Below, one piece after another: positions 25,994 through 34,132 of a DNA stretch of 64,000 nt. The notes under the pieces were generated by a model. That model had not been told where the DNA came from, ran no database searches, and was given only the letters and a program-made list of their open reading frames with translations. The first letter of the stretch is position 1. Every line of letters begins with the position of its first letter. The translations under genes and the position numbers were made by a program. Source of the stretch: Bacteroidetes bacterium 43-93 (GTDB taxonomy: Bacteria > Bacteroidota > Bacteroidia > Chitinophagales > Chitinophagaceae); the NCBI GenBank assembly GCA_001897855.1, contig MKUO01000001.1:372001-436000 (forward strand), given 5' to 3'.

Positions 25994-26647
25994 TTATGAG
26001 AAAAAAAAAGCGAGTATCGTTCCTATCCCGGCTACTGCTGCGGCTGCTTTGCCCGGTTCGTTGCTGATTACGGTAATGATCTGCTTTGCTTCTTCTTTAA
26101 CATCCTCTATTACCTGCTGTGCCTTAAATACCAATCCCCGTACCCCTTCCGGGGTACTGTTCCATACATACTGCTTAAATTCCTTCATGGTAATACGCCC
26201 GTCCTTATTGATATTGACAGCAGGGTTCTGTTTTGCGATCAGGGCGGCAGACAGGTTTTTTGTGGAGAATACATAATCGTCTCCCTTGCCCACGCCTGCG
26301 GGAAAAAACGTAACCAGGTACACATCAAAATAGCTGTACATCCTGCCCCGGTAAGGTGCAAAGTATTCCCGCACCTTATCGAGCTGTTGCAGGTGATTTA
26401 AGGATAGCATCGAAGCAGGCGCACCAGGTACGCCGCTGGCTTTTGTCCACTGGAGCAGACCGGCAGCGATCAGGCGGCCACCCTGCCGGTTCTGTGCGCT
26501 GGCCTTCAGCCTGCTTTCGGCGTACATGACCTGCATGAGCCAGTTAGGGTCTATTTGCAGCCATGAGGCAATAGCTGTTACTTTCTGGACAAACGCATTG
26601 CGTATAGCCGCCGGAATGTTGGGGTGATCTATATGGATGAGTTGCAT
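25994..26647 (-). CDS. Membrane-anchored lytic transglycosylase with EF-hand-like loop
   Basis: 217 aa. The N-terminal half is an SLT-like fold with a likely catalytic Glu44 in VMYAESRLKASAQN, then GLLQWTKASGVP. A calcium-binding EF-hand-like loop NKDGRITMKEF lies at about 148-158, and the C-terminus is one hydrophobic span (about 198-217). There is no cleavable signal, so the anchor is C-terminal. This layout, wall lysin plus C-terminal span, matches the virion transglycosylase P7 of phage PRD1. It would cut peptidoglycan for entry, assembly or exit. The next gene upstream is a second transglycosylase. Confidence 0.75.
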   Translation of the reverse strand: MQLIHIDHPNIPAAIRNAFVQKVTAIASWLQIDPNWLMQVMYAESRLKASAQNRQGGRLIAAGLLQWTKASGVPGAPASMLSLNHLQQLDKVREYFAPYRGRMYSYFDVYLVTFFPAGVGKGDDYVFSTKNLSAALIAKQNPAVNINKDGRITMKEFKQYVWNSTPEGVRGLVFKAQQVIEDVKEEAKQIITVISNEPGKAAAAVAGIGTILAFFFS

Positions 26648-26659
26648 AAACGCATGTGT

Positions 26660-27382
26660 TTAGGTCAGGGAGAATTTGTTATTAAACAGCAGGTCAAACG
26701 CACCGCCAATACCGCAGAATTTCAGGATATGCCGGGAAGTTTCCAGCTTCTTGCCCGAAGAAAGGCCGGAGCCTTTAATGATTTTTACGAGGCCGGAAGT
26801 GTCCGCTACAGGTGCTTTGTAAAAGGTATAGTTAGGCCCGGTATTATAGGCAGCCATGACTTTATCCAGGCGCAGGACATCGCCGTCAATAAACTTCGGG
26901 TTCTGGCAAAGGAATTGCAGATAGACCGCCCCCATAAGCACGTTAAATTCCGCACCTGCCGCCGTGTTGGACTTTGCCAGTGCAAAAGCGGCATCTTTGC
27001 TGATCGTGCCGCCGGTAGCACTGAAAGCTGGAAAGAATTTTTTAATTATGGGAACCGCTTTTGCAATTACAGGAGCCGGGGCGATCCATTTCCTGCCGTC
27101 CGCATACATTTTTCCTTGCAGGTAGTTAAGGCAATCGGCAATCGTTACTTTGCCGATCTGCATCAGCCCAACATAGGTATTGTTGCTTGTTTTCTGGTTT
27201 CCGCTGCTTTCCACCGCACTTTTGGCAACAAGCAGTTGCAGGGGCAGGCCGGTAACATAAGCGGCCTGCTTAAAATACGGCAGCCATTGCGATTTGATCC
27301 TTGTCAGGAAAATGCTCATATCCTTTGGCGAAAAAGGGTTAGGCTGATTGATCGAGGGGAAACGCTGTGTCCGTAATGCCAT
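26660..27382 (-). CDS. Lytic transglycosylase-like protein
   Basis: 240 aa. SLT core: LLVAKSAVESSGNQKTSNN with Glu58 as the likely catalytic acid, then YVGLMQIGKVTI and, later, VMAAYNTGPNYTFY. No signal peptide or membrane span is evident. It lies 12 bases upstream of the anchored transglycosylase, so both are made together. Two related wall-cutting enzymes in one operon, both without Sec signals, suggest they travel in or with a particle or need a holin-like partner. Confidence 0.75.
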   Translation of the reverse strand: MALRTQRFPSINQPNPFSPKDMSIFLTRIKSQWLPYFKQAAYVTGLPLQLLVAKSAVESSGNQKTSNNTYVGLMQIGKVTIADCLNYLQGKMYADGRKWIAPAPVIAKAVPIIKKFFPAFSATGGTISKDAAFALAKSNTAAGAEFNVLMGAVYLQFLCQNPKFIDGDVLRLDKVMAAYNTGPNYTFYKAPVADTSGLVKIIKGSGLSSGKKLETSRHILKFCGIGGAFDLLFNNKFSLT

Positions 27383-27390
27383 GACGTGAG

Positions 27391-27567
27391 TTATTTTCCG
27401 GTAATGATGATCTCTGTATTGGCTGCGGTATCGGGTGCGCTGGTGCTGTCTATAATAGGAACAGTAACGTTATTGCCTTTACCCGGCCTGGACAATCTTG
27501 CAGCCAGGTAAATAAACAGGGCGATGCCTCCGATCACATACCAGCCGGTATTGCTTTGCTTGTTCAT
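27391..27567 (-). CDS. 58-aa single-span membrane protein
   Basis: ATG at 27567. Residues about 9-23 are hydrophobic (WYVIGGIALFIYLAA), followed by a basic turn (RLSRPGKG) and a Ser/Thr/Ile-rich tail ending IIITGK. It fits the gap between two operon genes with 3-8 base spacing. Unknown family; one of several short single-span proteins of the operon. Confidence 0.65.
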   Translation of the reverse strand: MNKQSNTGWYVIGGIALFIYLAARLSRPGKGNNVTVPIIDSTSAPDTAANTEIIITGK

Positions 27568-27570
27568 AGC

Positions 27571-28545
27571 TTATTTGATTCGTCTGGCTACTTTTTTACG
27601 GGCTATTACCGGCCTGTATTTTTTCACCGGACGGGCTACAGTGCGCTTTACAGGTAATACAGTCTTAGCCGTTGTGATCTGTTTATATAACACTTCGCTG
27701 ACTTCGGACGTGCCGAAACGCTTTTGCAGCATGGCGCGGGTCTGCGTACCAAAATACCCGGTAGCCGAAACGCCTATTTTCTTTTGTACTTCCTTGATAT
27801 AGGAATTGCGCTGCCCGAACTTCAGGGGAAAGATCGCCCCTGCCGGTTGCGGGCTAACAGAAGGCTTTGCACTTGCCGCACTGTTCGGGGTAATCACAAT
27901 AGACTGCTGCCCTGTACTGGTTGCACCGGGGCGATATGTTACCGGAAGTTGTACGCCCATGCGGGGCTTGCCGTTACCGATAATAAGCGGGTTGAACCGC
28001 GCTGCTTTCTGTCGTTCTGCAAATTTCCGCGCCTGGTCAGAGTATTGCCGCAGACCACCGGAATTTCTTTTTCCGGTATTTTGGGCAATTAGCCGCTGCC
28101 GGGCCTGGTCTGAATAGAAACGCAGGCTTTTTCGGTCAAGAACAGACGGCGCAGGGTACTGTTTTCCGGTCGGCTGTCCGCCCGGATTGATCGTTGCACC
28201 GGGACGGTAAGCTGTAGAGGAACCACCACCACCGCCGGAAGAAGGACGGTAAGCTGTATTGCTTGCTTCATCACTGTCTTCATCCTCCTGCCCTCCTTCT
28301 TCATTACCACCTTCCTCATCATCCGGTTCTGCGCCTTCCGAATCTTCCTGCGTACCGCCGGACTTGGCAGCAGGCAAGCTATACTCAGGCGCAGGGTCAG
28401 GCGTGATCTGTGGTACAGGCGAAGTGCTGCTATCTTCGGATGGGCTATCAGCGGTTTCCGCTGCCTTGCTTTTTTTGGTCAGGAGCAGTAGCAGGGCTGC
28501 CCCGATTCCTAAAGGGAGCAGCAGGTTTGTTTTCTTTTCGCTCAT
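27571..28545 (-). CDS. Single-span protein with acidic linker, internal repeats and peptidoglycan-binding domain
   Basis: 324 aa. An N-terminal membrane anchor (about 8-23) is flanked by Lys. A very acidic, Gly/Ser/Glu-rich linker (about 35-100) and YRP-containing repeats (TAYRPSSGGGGG, STAYRPGATI, VTYRPGATST) follow. Two copies of a YSDQAR motif (about 142 and 166) come next, then a PG_binding_1-like domain (about 240-290, PLKFGQRNSYIKEVQKKIG ... GYFGTQTRAML) and a basic tail. It would link a membrane to the cell wall. ATG overlaps the stop of the preceding 210-aa gene (ATGA). Confidence 0.75.
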   Translation of the reverse strand: MSEKKTNLLLPLGIGAALLLLLTKKSKAAETADSPSEDSSTSPVPQITPDPAPEYSLPAAKSGGTQEDSEGAEPDDEEGGNEEGGQEDEDSDEASNTAYRPSSGGGGGSSTAYRPGATINPGGQPTGKQYPAPSVLDRKSLRFYSDQARQRLIAQNTGKRNSGGLRQYSDQARKFAERQKAARFNPLIIGNGKPRMGVQLPVTYRPGATSTGQQSIVITPNSAASAKPSVSPQPAGAIFPLKFGQRNSYIKEVQKKIGVSATGYFGTQTRAMLQKRFGTSEVSEVLYKQITTAKTVLPVKRTVARPVKKYRPVIARKKVARRIK

Positions 28546-29174
28546 CGCTCTATATTTATGGTGCGTGAATAATGGATATGGGCATCCGGGTTTCGGAAAT
28601 AAACCCGCTGCTCCAGGTGTCGCGGGCTAAGAATCCAGAGCCAGGGACGCTTGCGCTTCCAGTACACAACCTGGGTCATGGTATCAGTGATGCTTATACG
28701 GAGCAGTTGGGTATCGCGCAGTGATACGCCGCTCACATCATAGTAGGCATCCTGGTAGCGGAACATTTTGTAGCGGAAGGTATCTGTGCTTATATAACCG
28801 CCTTTAGCTACAGGAAGCATTGTAATGCTGTCTTTAAGCGGCGCGGCGAACCGCTTTTGTACGGCGAAGCCCAAAGTAGATACGCTTTGTACCTGTCTTG
28901 GCTTTACCCTTAGCAGTTCCAGCTCCTGTTTTACTTCGGGCAGCAGGGATAAGAGTTCTTTTTGCCGAAGGGATAACACGCCGCTTTGATAAGCTACCCT
29001 TCCGTTCGCCAACAAGACTTCTTGCTGACCTTGTAATAGCAACTCTTGGTTTTGCTGCAACCTTTGCACTTCGTGTCTTGTGTTTTTCAGGCCGCGCAGC
29101 ATCATGAAGACGGCTGCTGCGGATAACAGGCGCCATACGAGGGGGCTTTTGAGTATGCGAAAGAGTATTTTCAT
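28542..29174 (-). CDS. Single-span coiled-coil protein, spanin-like or DUF6549-like
   Basis: 210 aa. N-terminal span (about 11-27), then a coiled coil (about 30-100, repeated Leu/Gln heptads such as LQQNQELLLQGQQEVLL), then a beta-rich C-terminal part rich in Arg/Tyr/Trp. The topology is that of phage i-spanins and of DUF6549 proteins known from Bacteroidota phages and elements. It is preceded by a holin-like gene that overlaps it. A lysis or envelope-bridging role is an inference from topology and position. Confidence 0.65.
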   Translation of the reverse strand: MKILFRILKSPLVWRLLSAAAVFMMLRGLKNTRHEVQRLQQNQELLLQGQQEVLLANGRVAYQSGVLSLRQKELLSLLPEVKQELELLRVKPRQVQSVSTLGFAVQKRFAAPLKDSITMLPVAKGGYISTDTFRYKMFRYQDAYYDVSGVSLRDTQLLRISITDTMTQVVYWKRKRPWLWILSPRHLEQRVYFRNPDAHIHYSRTINIER

Positions 29175-29403
29175 TGGGCTTTCTTTTTTGAAAATGATAA
29201 ATGGTAATGATGATGTATAGATACGCGCCGATCAGTCGCAGTATAGCTTCTTCTTTGGCTGGCATACCGAGAGCTGCTACCAGGTGAAAATGGTCGTTGA
29301 GGATAATGACCAACGCATAAAGCATGGTGCAGGCGAGCCATTTGGCTACATTGATCTTTGGCGTTGCAGCGGCTAATCGCTGTAACAGGTTCGCTCTATT
29401 CAT
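28834..29403 (-). CDS. Small holin-like membrane protein with long basic tail, overlapping the next gene
   Basis: 189 aa. Residues about 18-70 hold two or three hydrophobic segments (WLACTMLYALVIILND, then LRLIGAYLYIIITIYHF). From about residue 75 the frame continues as a Lys/Arg/Ala/Ser-rich tail, 341 bases of which overlap the 210-aa gene in another frame. The membrane part lies outside the overlap and is well supported. The basic tail has the look of an out-of-frame shadow, and an earlier stop or frameshift may be hidden. Topology suggests a holin-like protein. Confidence 0.5.
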   Translation of the reverse strand: MNRANLLQRLAAATPKINVAKWLACTMLYALVIILNDHFHLVAALGMPAKEEAILRLIGAYLYIIITIYHFQKRKPNENTLSHTQKPPRMAPVIRSSRLHDAARPEKHKTRSAKVAAKPRVAITRSARSLVGERKGSLSKRRVIPSAKRTLIPAARSKTGAGTAKGKAKTGTKRIYFGLRRTKAVRRAA

Positions 29404-29431
29404 GGTTATTGTTTTTTTGTGGTGAAAAAAA

Positions 29432-29461
29432 CAATGGCCTTACCTTATGATAAGGCCATTG
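29432..29461 (-). terminator. Rho-independent terminator inside the long operon
   Basis: CAATGGCCTTA (29432-29442) pairs with TAAGGCCATTG (29451-29461). On the minus strand it is followed by a run of seven T. It divides the long leftward operon into an upstream block (29468-39562) and a downstream block (17953-29403), so read-through or a second promoter must serve the downstream block. Confidence 0.85.
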
Positions 29462-29467
29462 ATAGTG

Positions 29468-30328
29468 TTAGGCGAGTACGGCATTAGGCAGCGGACGATA
29501 ATCCACGATAATGGTTTCGGGATAGCTGTCCTTGAAGGGAACAGAGAAGACGATCTCATTGGTGTCGGGCTCACCCTGCCTGCCGAGCGTGTAATCCACG
29601 CCTAACAACTGGCGTAGCCCGTTGCGGAACACCTTTATACTTTGCGGTACAAGCTGGTTGATCCGGTATTGAAGCGGGGCTATATTGCCCGCCCTCAAAT
29701 CGGGGAAGGTTTCTGTGATCTCCCGGTAGTTATCCATACTGCTGCTGGACCTGGGAACCCACTGCTTCATGTCACGATCCCAAACGAGTACTACATCTCC
29801 GGGCTTGGCAGCCTGCTCGTCAATAAGTGCATTGGTAACGGTACAGTCGTTGAGGTTATCGAGTACTTTAGGGATCAGGTTAAAAAATGCAGTGGTGGGG
29901 TCAGCGCGTAAGGGCGTACCAGGTGTGCCATTGCCCGAAAGGGTAATGTAATTGGTATTCGATGTAACTACTGCCAGTAGTGCGGAAAGATCAACGGGGT
30001 AGGTCGTGCCGTCTGTTTCGGTAAGGAGCAAACGGTACACTCCTGCGCTTGGGTTTTCCAGTTTGGCGTCAGCTACATTGATGTCCGTCTGGTTGATCTG
30101 TAGCTTGGTAGATCGCACCTGCTGCTGCCCGTCCTCTGCGGTGTACTTGATGATAAGGTCGCCGCCCACGATCTCTACCGAATCCAGGCGGGTAAGGGTT
30201 TCCCCTGCCTTAATTACACCGTTCAGATCGGCATACTGCAATTCGCCGTTAGCATCGGACAAGGGGAATTGGTTTACTTTAGAGGCTTTCTGAATCTGTT
30301 TATCAAGCCTGATACGTGTTTCTGCCAT
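29468..30328 (-). CDS. Fibre-like structural protein, 286 aa
   Basis: No signal peptide. The protein is beta-rich: an N-terminal region with short repeats, then NYITLSGNGTPGTPL, which is typical of phage fibre linkers. The C-terminal module (about 220-286) has the pattern KVFRNGLRQLLGVDYTLG ... NEIVFSVPF ... IIVDYRP, a small beta-sandwich module found in phage fibres and neck or baseplate proteins. The next gene upstream carries a related module. Probable receptor-binding or fibre protein. Confidence 0.65.
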   Translation of the reverse strand: MAETRIRLDKQIQKASKVNQFPLSDANGELQYADLNGVIKAGETLTRLDSVEIVGGDLIIKYTAEDGQQQVRSTKLQINQTDINVADAKLENPSAGVYRLLLTETDGTTYPVDLSALLAVVTSNTNYITLSGNGTPGTPLRADPTTAFFNLIPKVLDNLNDCTVTNALIDEQAAKPGDVVLVWDRDMKQWVPRSSSSMDNYREITETFPDLRAGNIAPLQYRINQLVPQSIKVFRNGLRQLLGVDYTLGRQGEPDTNEIVFSVPFKDSYPETIIVDYRPLPNAVLA

Positions 30329-30350
30329 TGTAATAATTGATTTTAAATTG

Positions 30351-30773
30351 TTATGAAAAATTGACCGGTCTTTCTATGGGATAAATGAATTTGAGGCTGT
30401 CCTGTCCGGTAAGCCGGAAAGGGAATTTTATCTCCTTGCCATTTTGTGAAAAATCCTGGTACACGGTCTGTACCATCCCGTTCAGGATCACGAGTAGCAC
30501 ATGACCATTGATCGCTGAAGGCTGGTACTGGAGATAAAAAGTGTCCAGGCCGCTGGTACTGGCGGGTGTTTCCACACTCCAGTATTCGGATGCAGCAGTG
30601 CCGCCATTACCACCGCTGCCTATTTCCTGGAAAGAGGAAAGGTTATATACATCTTCGCCGTCTTCGAGTAGTATCTCATCGTTTACCCGGTCGCCTAAGA
30701 GTTTCAGCACTTCGAGCAGGGTAAAGGATTTATACTGTCCGGTTCTTTGGGAACGGAGGGAGAAACTTGCCAT
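30351..30773 (-). CDS. Fibre- or accessory-like structural protein, 140 aa
   Basis: The C-terminal half (about 75-140) has the pattern HVLLVILNGMVQTVYQDFSQ ... KEIKFPFRLTGQDSLKFIY, the same NG-x-YxDF ... I-x-F ... D-x-L-x-F-x-Y plan as the C-terminus of the following 286-aa protein. The N-terminal part is helical, with a Gly-rich linker (GSGGNGGT). No signal peptide. Likely the partner or an adaptor of the fibre-like protein. Confidence 0.6.
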   Translation of the reverse strand: MASFSLRSQRTGQYKSFTLLEVLKLLGDRVNDEILLEDGEDVYNLSSFQEIGSGGNGGTAASEYWSVETPASTSGLDTFYLQYQPSAINGHVLLVILNGMVQTVYQDFSQNGKEIKFPFRLTGQDSLKFIYPIERPVNFS

Positions 30774-30800
30774 AATGATTCTTTGATTTTAAGCGTAATG

Positions 30801-31739
30801 CTATACGTCTTCATTATCCACCCAACGGTGATGCCCGTCTATGGTCTGGAATTGGGTAAAGGATTTATCCTGCTCCGGGTCGGTCAGCTCCATGACCCTT
30901 TTGCCAAGCAGGGTATTTTTACGTACCCTGCGATGTGGCCGGAGCTGGTCATTAAGTACCGTAGTGTCGCGTTGGGTAATAATGACCTCACCTACCTGGC
31001 CGATACCGGCACTGGTCTTGAGCCAGTTCAAGATACCGCCGCCCTGCAGCATAAGCGCATTCAGTTGCCCGACACTGATAGCGGTTTGCCCGGTCTTCTT
31101 TTGAAGGGCGGCTTGTGTCTGTTTGCCGAATATGCTGTCCGCTACCAACTCACCCTTCTTTGCCTGCTTCTTGTCCTTAAAGCCCAACCATTTTTGCAGG
31201 CGGTACACATCGCTGCCCCGGCTGCCCATTTTCAGTACGGGCGTAGTATCGGCCTTCGGCTGATTAGCCGGTTTACCCGTAAACAGATCAGTTATTTTGT
31301 TCAGGACAGTTCCCTTACCCTGCACAATGGAAGCAAACTTTTCCCTGCTCACGCTTTGGATGCCGTATTGCTGCATCAGCGCAGCTTCGGTATTATTGCC
31401 AAATGCGCCGTCCGCAGCTACGCCCAGCTTTGCCTGTAGTGCCTTTACGTTTGCACCCTTCATGCCCTTACGCAAGGGGAAATTTTCGGTGATCCAGGCA
31501 GTCGCCTTTTTTGCACTGCTTTTTGTTTTCGGCTTAGGTGTTACTGGCTCCGGCTCATAAGCCGGTATCGGTTGCTGCGGTACAGGATCAGCAGTGGGAG
31601 CATAGGTAGTAGTGACCGTTGCACCTCTGGCTGTATTTCGTTTGAACAAAAATTGCATACCGAAGTAAGCGGCTGCCGCATAGACCACATACATCGCCAG
31701 GTTTTCCTGCTTCTTTTGCTTATTGCTTTTGTCGCTCAT
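30801..31739 (-). CDS. Single-span protein with two peptidoglycan-binding domains
   Basis: 312 aa. An N-terminal basic stretch (KSNKQKKQ) is followed by a membrane span (about 14-31), a Pro-rich linker (about 45-75), a PG_binding_1-like domain (about 88-140, PLRKGMKGANVKALQAKLG ... GAFGNNTEAALMQQYG) and a second one (about 165-230, LKMGSRGSDVYRLQKWLGF ... DSIFGKQTQAAL). The C-terminus is charged. No lytic domain is present. With the 324-aa protein downstream, it gives the operon two wall-anchored membrane proteins. Confidence 0.8.
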   Translation of the reverse strand: MSDKSNKQKKQENLAMYVVYAAAAYFGMQFLFKRNTARGATVTTTYAPTADPVPQQPIPAYEPEPVTPKPKTKSSAKKATAWITENFPLRKGMKGANVKALQAKLGVAADGAFGNNTEAALMQQYGIQSVSREKFASIVQGKGTVLNKITDLFTGKPANQPKADTTPVLKMGSRGSDVYRLQKWLGFKDKKQAKKGELVADSIFGKQTQAALQKKTGQTAISVGQLNALMLQGGGILNWLKTSAGIGQVGEVIITQRDTTVLNDQLRPHRRVRKNTLLGKRVMELTDPEQDKSFTQFQTIDGHHRWVDNEDV

Positions 31740-31750
31740 GGTAAGAAGGT

Positions 31751-32287
31751 TTAAACAAAGCGTATGCTAACGCCTTTCTTTGCGTAATTATCGTTAATGG
31801 ATTTTTTCTGCTTCGCGTTCAGGTTGCTGGAGATAGCCATTGTCAGGTCTTTGGGGTCGCCATCCGGGATCACGCCGAACCATGTTTCCTGTCTTTTGCC
31901 ATAATATTTATACAGGAGGGCAAAATCCGCATCGTTAAATACATAGGTCATACAGTAACGGGCATCTTCATGGTTATCGCCGCTGGAACTGTACCGGGTG
32001 TCCCTGTAGATCCGCTCTGCCAGTTGCGCCCAAAAACCGTCCGGGCGGGTGGGCTTCTGCTTTTTCAGCACATCATCGGTGTACCGTTCAATGGCCTGCT
32101 GCGACTGCCTTTCGCTCTTTAGCTGTTCATCTGACTTCTTTAGCTGCAAAGCCTGTGCGATACTGTCTGCTGTCTGTCCTGCGCCCTTCAGTATCTTGCT
32201 GGCCAGGTAGATTGCACCCCCTGCCAGCAGCAGCATCGGCAGGTTGCTCATTAACTGTTCTTGCAGCTTGTTACCGTTACCTGTCAT
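31751..32287 (-). CDS. Single-span protein, 178 aa
   Basis: Membrane span near the N-terminus (about 14-31, SNLPMLLLAGGAIYLASKI), then a Gln/Lys-rich helical linker and a compact C-terminal domain (about 85-178) with RIYRDTRYS, ARYCMTYVFNDADFALLYKYYGK and TWFGVIPDGDP. No recognised family. It follows the 71-aa gene by two bases. The topology is like that of other single-span proteins of the operon. Confidence 0.65.
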   Translation of the reverse strand: MTGNGNKLQEQLMSNLPMLLLAGGAIYLASKILKGAGQTADSIAQALQLKKSDEQLKSERQSQQAIERYTDDVLKKQKPTRPDGFWAQLAERIYRDTRYSSSGDNHEDARYCMTYVFNDADFALLYKYYGKRQETWFGVIPDGDPKDLTMAISSNLNAKQKKSINDNYAKKGVSIRFV

Positions 32288-32289
32288 AG

Positions 32290-32505
32290 TTACAAAAAGG
32301 TTTTTATCATACTGCGGTTGGCAGGGCTTTTCAGTTTCTTTGCCGCCGTCTTCATTTCTTCCACGCTAAAATGGCTGACAAAACTTTGTATGGCCTCCTG
32401 CATTTCGGCTGCTTCCGCTTCGCTGCCTGCCTGTACCTGGATCATCACGCCAAAAGCCTGCTTATTTTTGTCGGGGCTAAATGCCTTTAATGAGGGTAGT
32501 TTCAT
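32290..32505 (-). CDS. Small soluble protein, 71 aa
   Basis: One or two amphipathic helices rich in Ala/Glu (SEAEAAEMQEAIQSFVSHFS) with a basic C-terminus. Its start overlaps the stop of the 274-aa gene by four bases, and it is followed two bases later by the 178-aa gene. Unknown function. Confidence 0.55.
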   Translation of the reverse strand: MKLPSLKAFSPDKNKQAFGVMIQVQAGSEAEAAEMQEAIQSFVSHFSVEEMKTAAKKLKSPANRSMIKTFL

Positions 32506-33326
32506 GTGCTTGCAGTTGTGGTAAGGTGGGTAAGGATTTTTTGGATCAGGGTCTTGTCTTTCTGTATCTCCATAAACAGCATATACACGGTAGCGACTTC
32601 CTGCTGGTTCAGTTCTTCGGTCATATAGTCCCGGAGCATGGCGATCATTTCCTCGCGCTCATCCTTTGGCCTGGCCTCTGTTACAGCCGGTGCGATCTCC
32701 GGTTTAGCCGGTTCATCCGTTCCGGCCAGCATGCTGATAATGCTTGCGCCGCCAAAAATCTTGCTCAACCCCGGTAGTGCCATGCCAATGATCTTCATAT
32801 AGGATTCCATTGTCTCTTTCGCCGCTATGTCCTGCTCCAGTTGTTGCTTCACATCCTCCAGCTCGCTTACCCGGTTGCACATCTTCTGATGTTCCTCTTT
32901 GATGCGCTCATATTCTTCTTTCTGGCGCATTTCGGTAAGCCGTTTTTCTACCAGGCTGTTGACTTCCGCTTCCCCTAATCCCTGAAAACCGCTTTGCGTC
33001 ATGGGTTCTGTTTCCGTCAGGTCACGGCTGGCTTTGTTGATGGAGAAAGTGTATTCAAACAGCTTTTCATCTGTGTCGTAATTATGCCAGGTGATAATAA
33101 TGCTGTCCGGCTGGCAGACCTGATAACGCCCGTTGATTACGGTAGTGAAAGCAGTAAGGGATGTTTTATCCTTGCTTTCGTTGATCTTCTTGCCGAGCTT
33201 GTTATATACGGCGGTAAAATAAATCTGCTTATCGGTCAGCTTCTTTTCCGCCTTCAGCATTTTTATTACCTCACGGTTCTTGCTGAACAGGGAACGCAGT
33301 TCCGGGAAATCGCTTTGTGCTGCCAT
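32502..33326 (-). CDS. Coiled-coil protein, 274 aa
   Basis: N-terminal alpha/beta domain (about 1-110) with a run of strands (YQVCQPDSIIITWHNYD). A coiled coil follows (about 120-175, EEYERIKEEHQKMCNRVSEL), then a hydrophobic Gly-rich patch (about 180-200, IIGMALPGLSKIFGGASII) and a helical C-terminus. It could be a scaffold or membrane-interacting protein. No family recognised. Confidence 0.6.
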   Translation of the reverse strand: MAAQSDFPELRSLFSKNREVIKMLKAEKKLTDKQIYFTAVYNKLGKKINESKDKTSLTAFTTVINGRYQVCQPDSIIITWHNYDTDEKLFEYTFSINKASRDLTETEPMTQSGFQGLGEAEVNSLVEKRLTEMRQKEEYERIKEEHQKMCNRVSELEDVKQQLEQDIAAKETMESYMKIIGMALPGLSKIFGGASIISMLAGTDEPAKPEIAPAVTEARPKDEREEMIAMLRDYMTEELNQQEVATVYMLFMEIQKDKTLIQKILTHLTTTAST

Positions 33327-33360
33327 GATTTTTGTTGTCTTAATACTTGTGTCTTGATAT

Positions 33361-33705
33361 TTACTTGGGTAACACCTGGTAAAACAGGGCTTGGCAAAGG
33401 GAGCCGGTAAAGGAGGCAGGCAGTTCGATGTTGATCTTGCCCCAAAATTCTTCTATGACATCATTGCTATGCGCTTCGATCAGCATCACATTGGTATCGC
33501 TGGTGATCCTTGTGCCTACAGGTAACTCAAAGGCATTGACCAGGAACCAATATTGGTTATAGGCTTCGTAGGTTATACTGCTTGTAATAACGTTTCCCAG
33601 GTCATCAGTGATCCGGCGCACCACAATGGGCAGTGTCCGGGCATAGGCGATCTCAATACCCCTGCGCCTCATCTGTCGTTCTACATAATCTTCTATGTTA
33701 ATCAT
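33361..33705 (-). CDS. Small beta-rich protein, 114 aa
   Basis: Alternating short strands (TLPIVVRRITDDLGNVITSSITYE, YWFLVNAFELPVGTRITS) suggest a small beta-sandwich. No signal peptide. Its start overlaps the stop of the 142-aa gene by eight bases. It belongs to the run of small beta-rich genes 33361-35948. Structural role inferred. Confidence 0.55.
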   Translation of the reverse strand: MINIEDYVERQMRRRGIEIAYARTLPIVVRRITDDLGNVITSSITYEAYNQYWFLVNAFELPVGTRITSDTNVMLIEAHSNDVIEEFWGKINIELPASFTGSLCQALFYQVLPK

Positions 33706-34126
33706 TGGAGAGGGTCTTTAGGTAAATCGTTACGATATAGTTCTTCCATTTGTCGGTCACAACACCATCCGCGCCTACGTAGGCACTGTCCGTAAATACC
33801 TTGTTTTCATAATTTCCGGTAAGCAGGGAATTAGGCTGTACATCAATGCGGGCATCCAGGTACTCATCGCTCGCCTCCGGGCGATTGTCAAAAGGTATGT
33901 CCAGGTTCCCGAAATGGTACTGCTTGTTATTGAACTCTAAGGACAGATGCCCGATCACGGGTAAATAACTTTCGCTGCTCATCTGTTCAATACCAACGGA
34001 ATGAATAGCCTTGATGCCTAAAATCCTGCTGATATGATTGGGCAATACGGTATTGATCGTTACCGGGGCTTTAGGGTTCAGTATAATAAACTGAACGGGG
34101 TAATATGTGATCCTTCCTTTGGTCAT
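33698..34126 (-). CDS. Small beta-rich protein, 142 aa
   Basis: Beta-rich, with a distinctive C-terminal strand (YIVTIYLKTL) like that of the next two upstream proteins. N-terminal part VQFIILNPKAPVTINTVLPN. The neighbouring small proteins share a jelly-roll-like outline, so this is a candidate minor capsid or penton-like subunit. No homologue recognised by eye. Confidence 0.55.
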   Translation of the reverse strand: MTKGRITYYPVQFIILNPKAPVTINTVLPNHISRILGIKAIHSVGIEQMSSESYLPVIGHLSLEFNNKQYHFGNLDIPFDNRPEASDEYLDARIDVQPNSLLTGNYENKVFTDSAYVGADGVVTDKWKNYIVTIYLKTLSND

Positions 34127-34132
34127 GGCTGC

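Noticed and set aside
29100-29403. Group of tail or tape-measure genes of a classical phage
   Set aside because: No proteins of tape-measure size with long coiled coils, no tail-tube or sheath motifs and no terminase or portal anywhere in 17953-39562.
30860-30871. Further copy of the GGGAT palindrome (AGGATTTATCCT)
   Set aside because: It lies inside the coding sequence of the 312-aa protein, lacks the flanking GGG/CCC and is not near a promoter.
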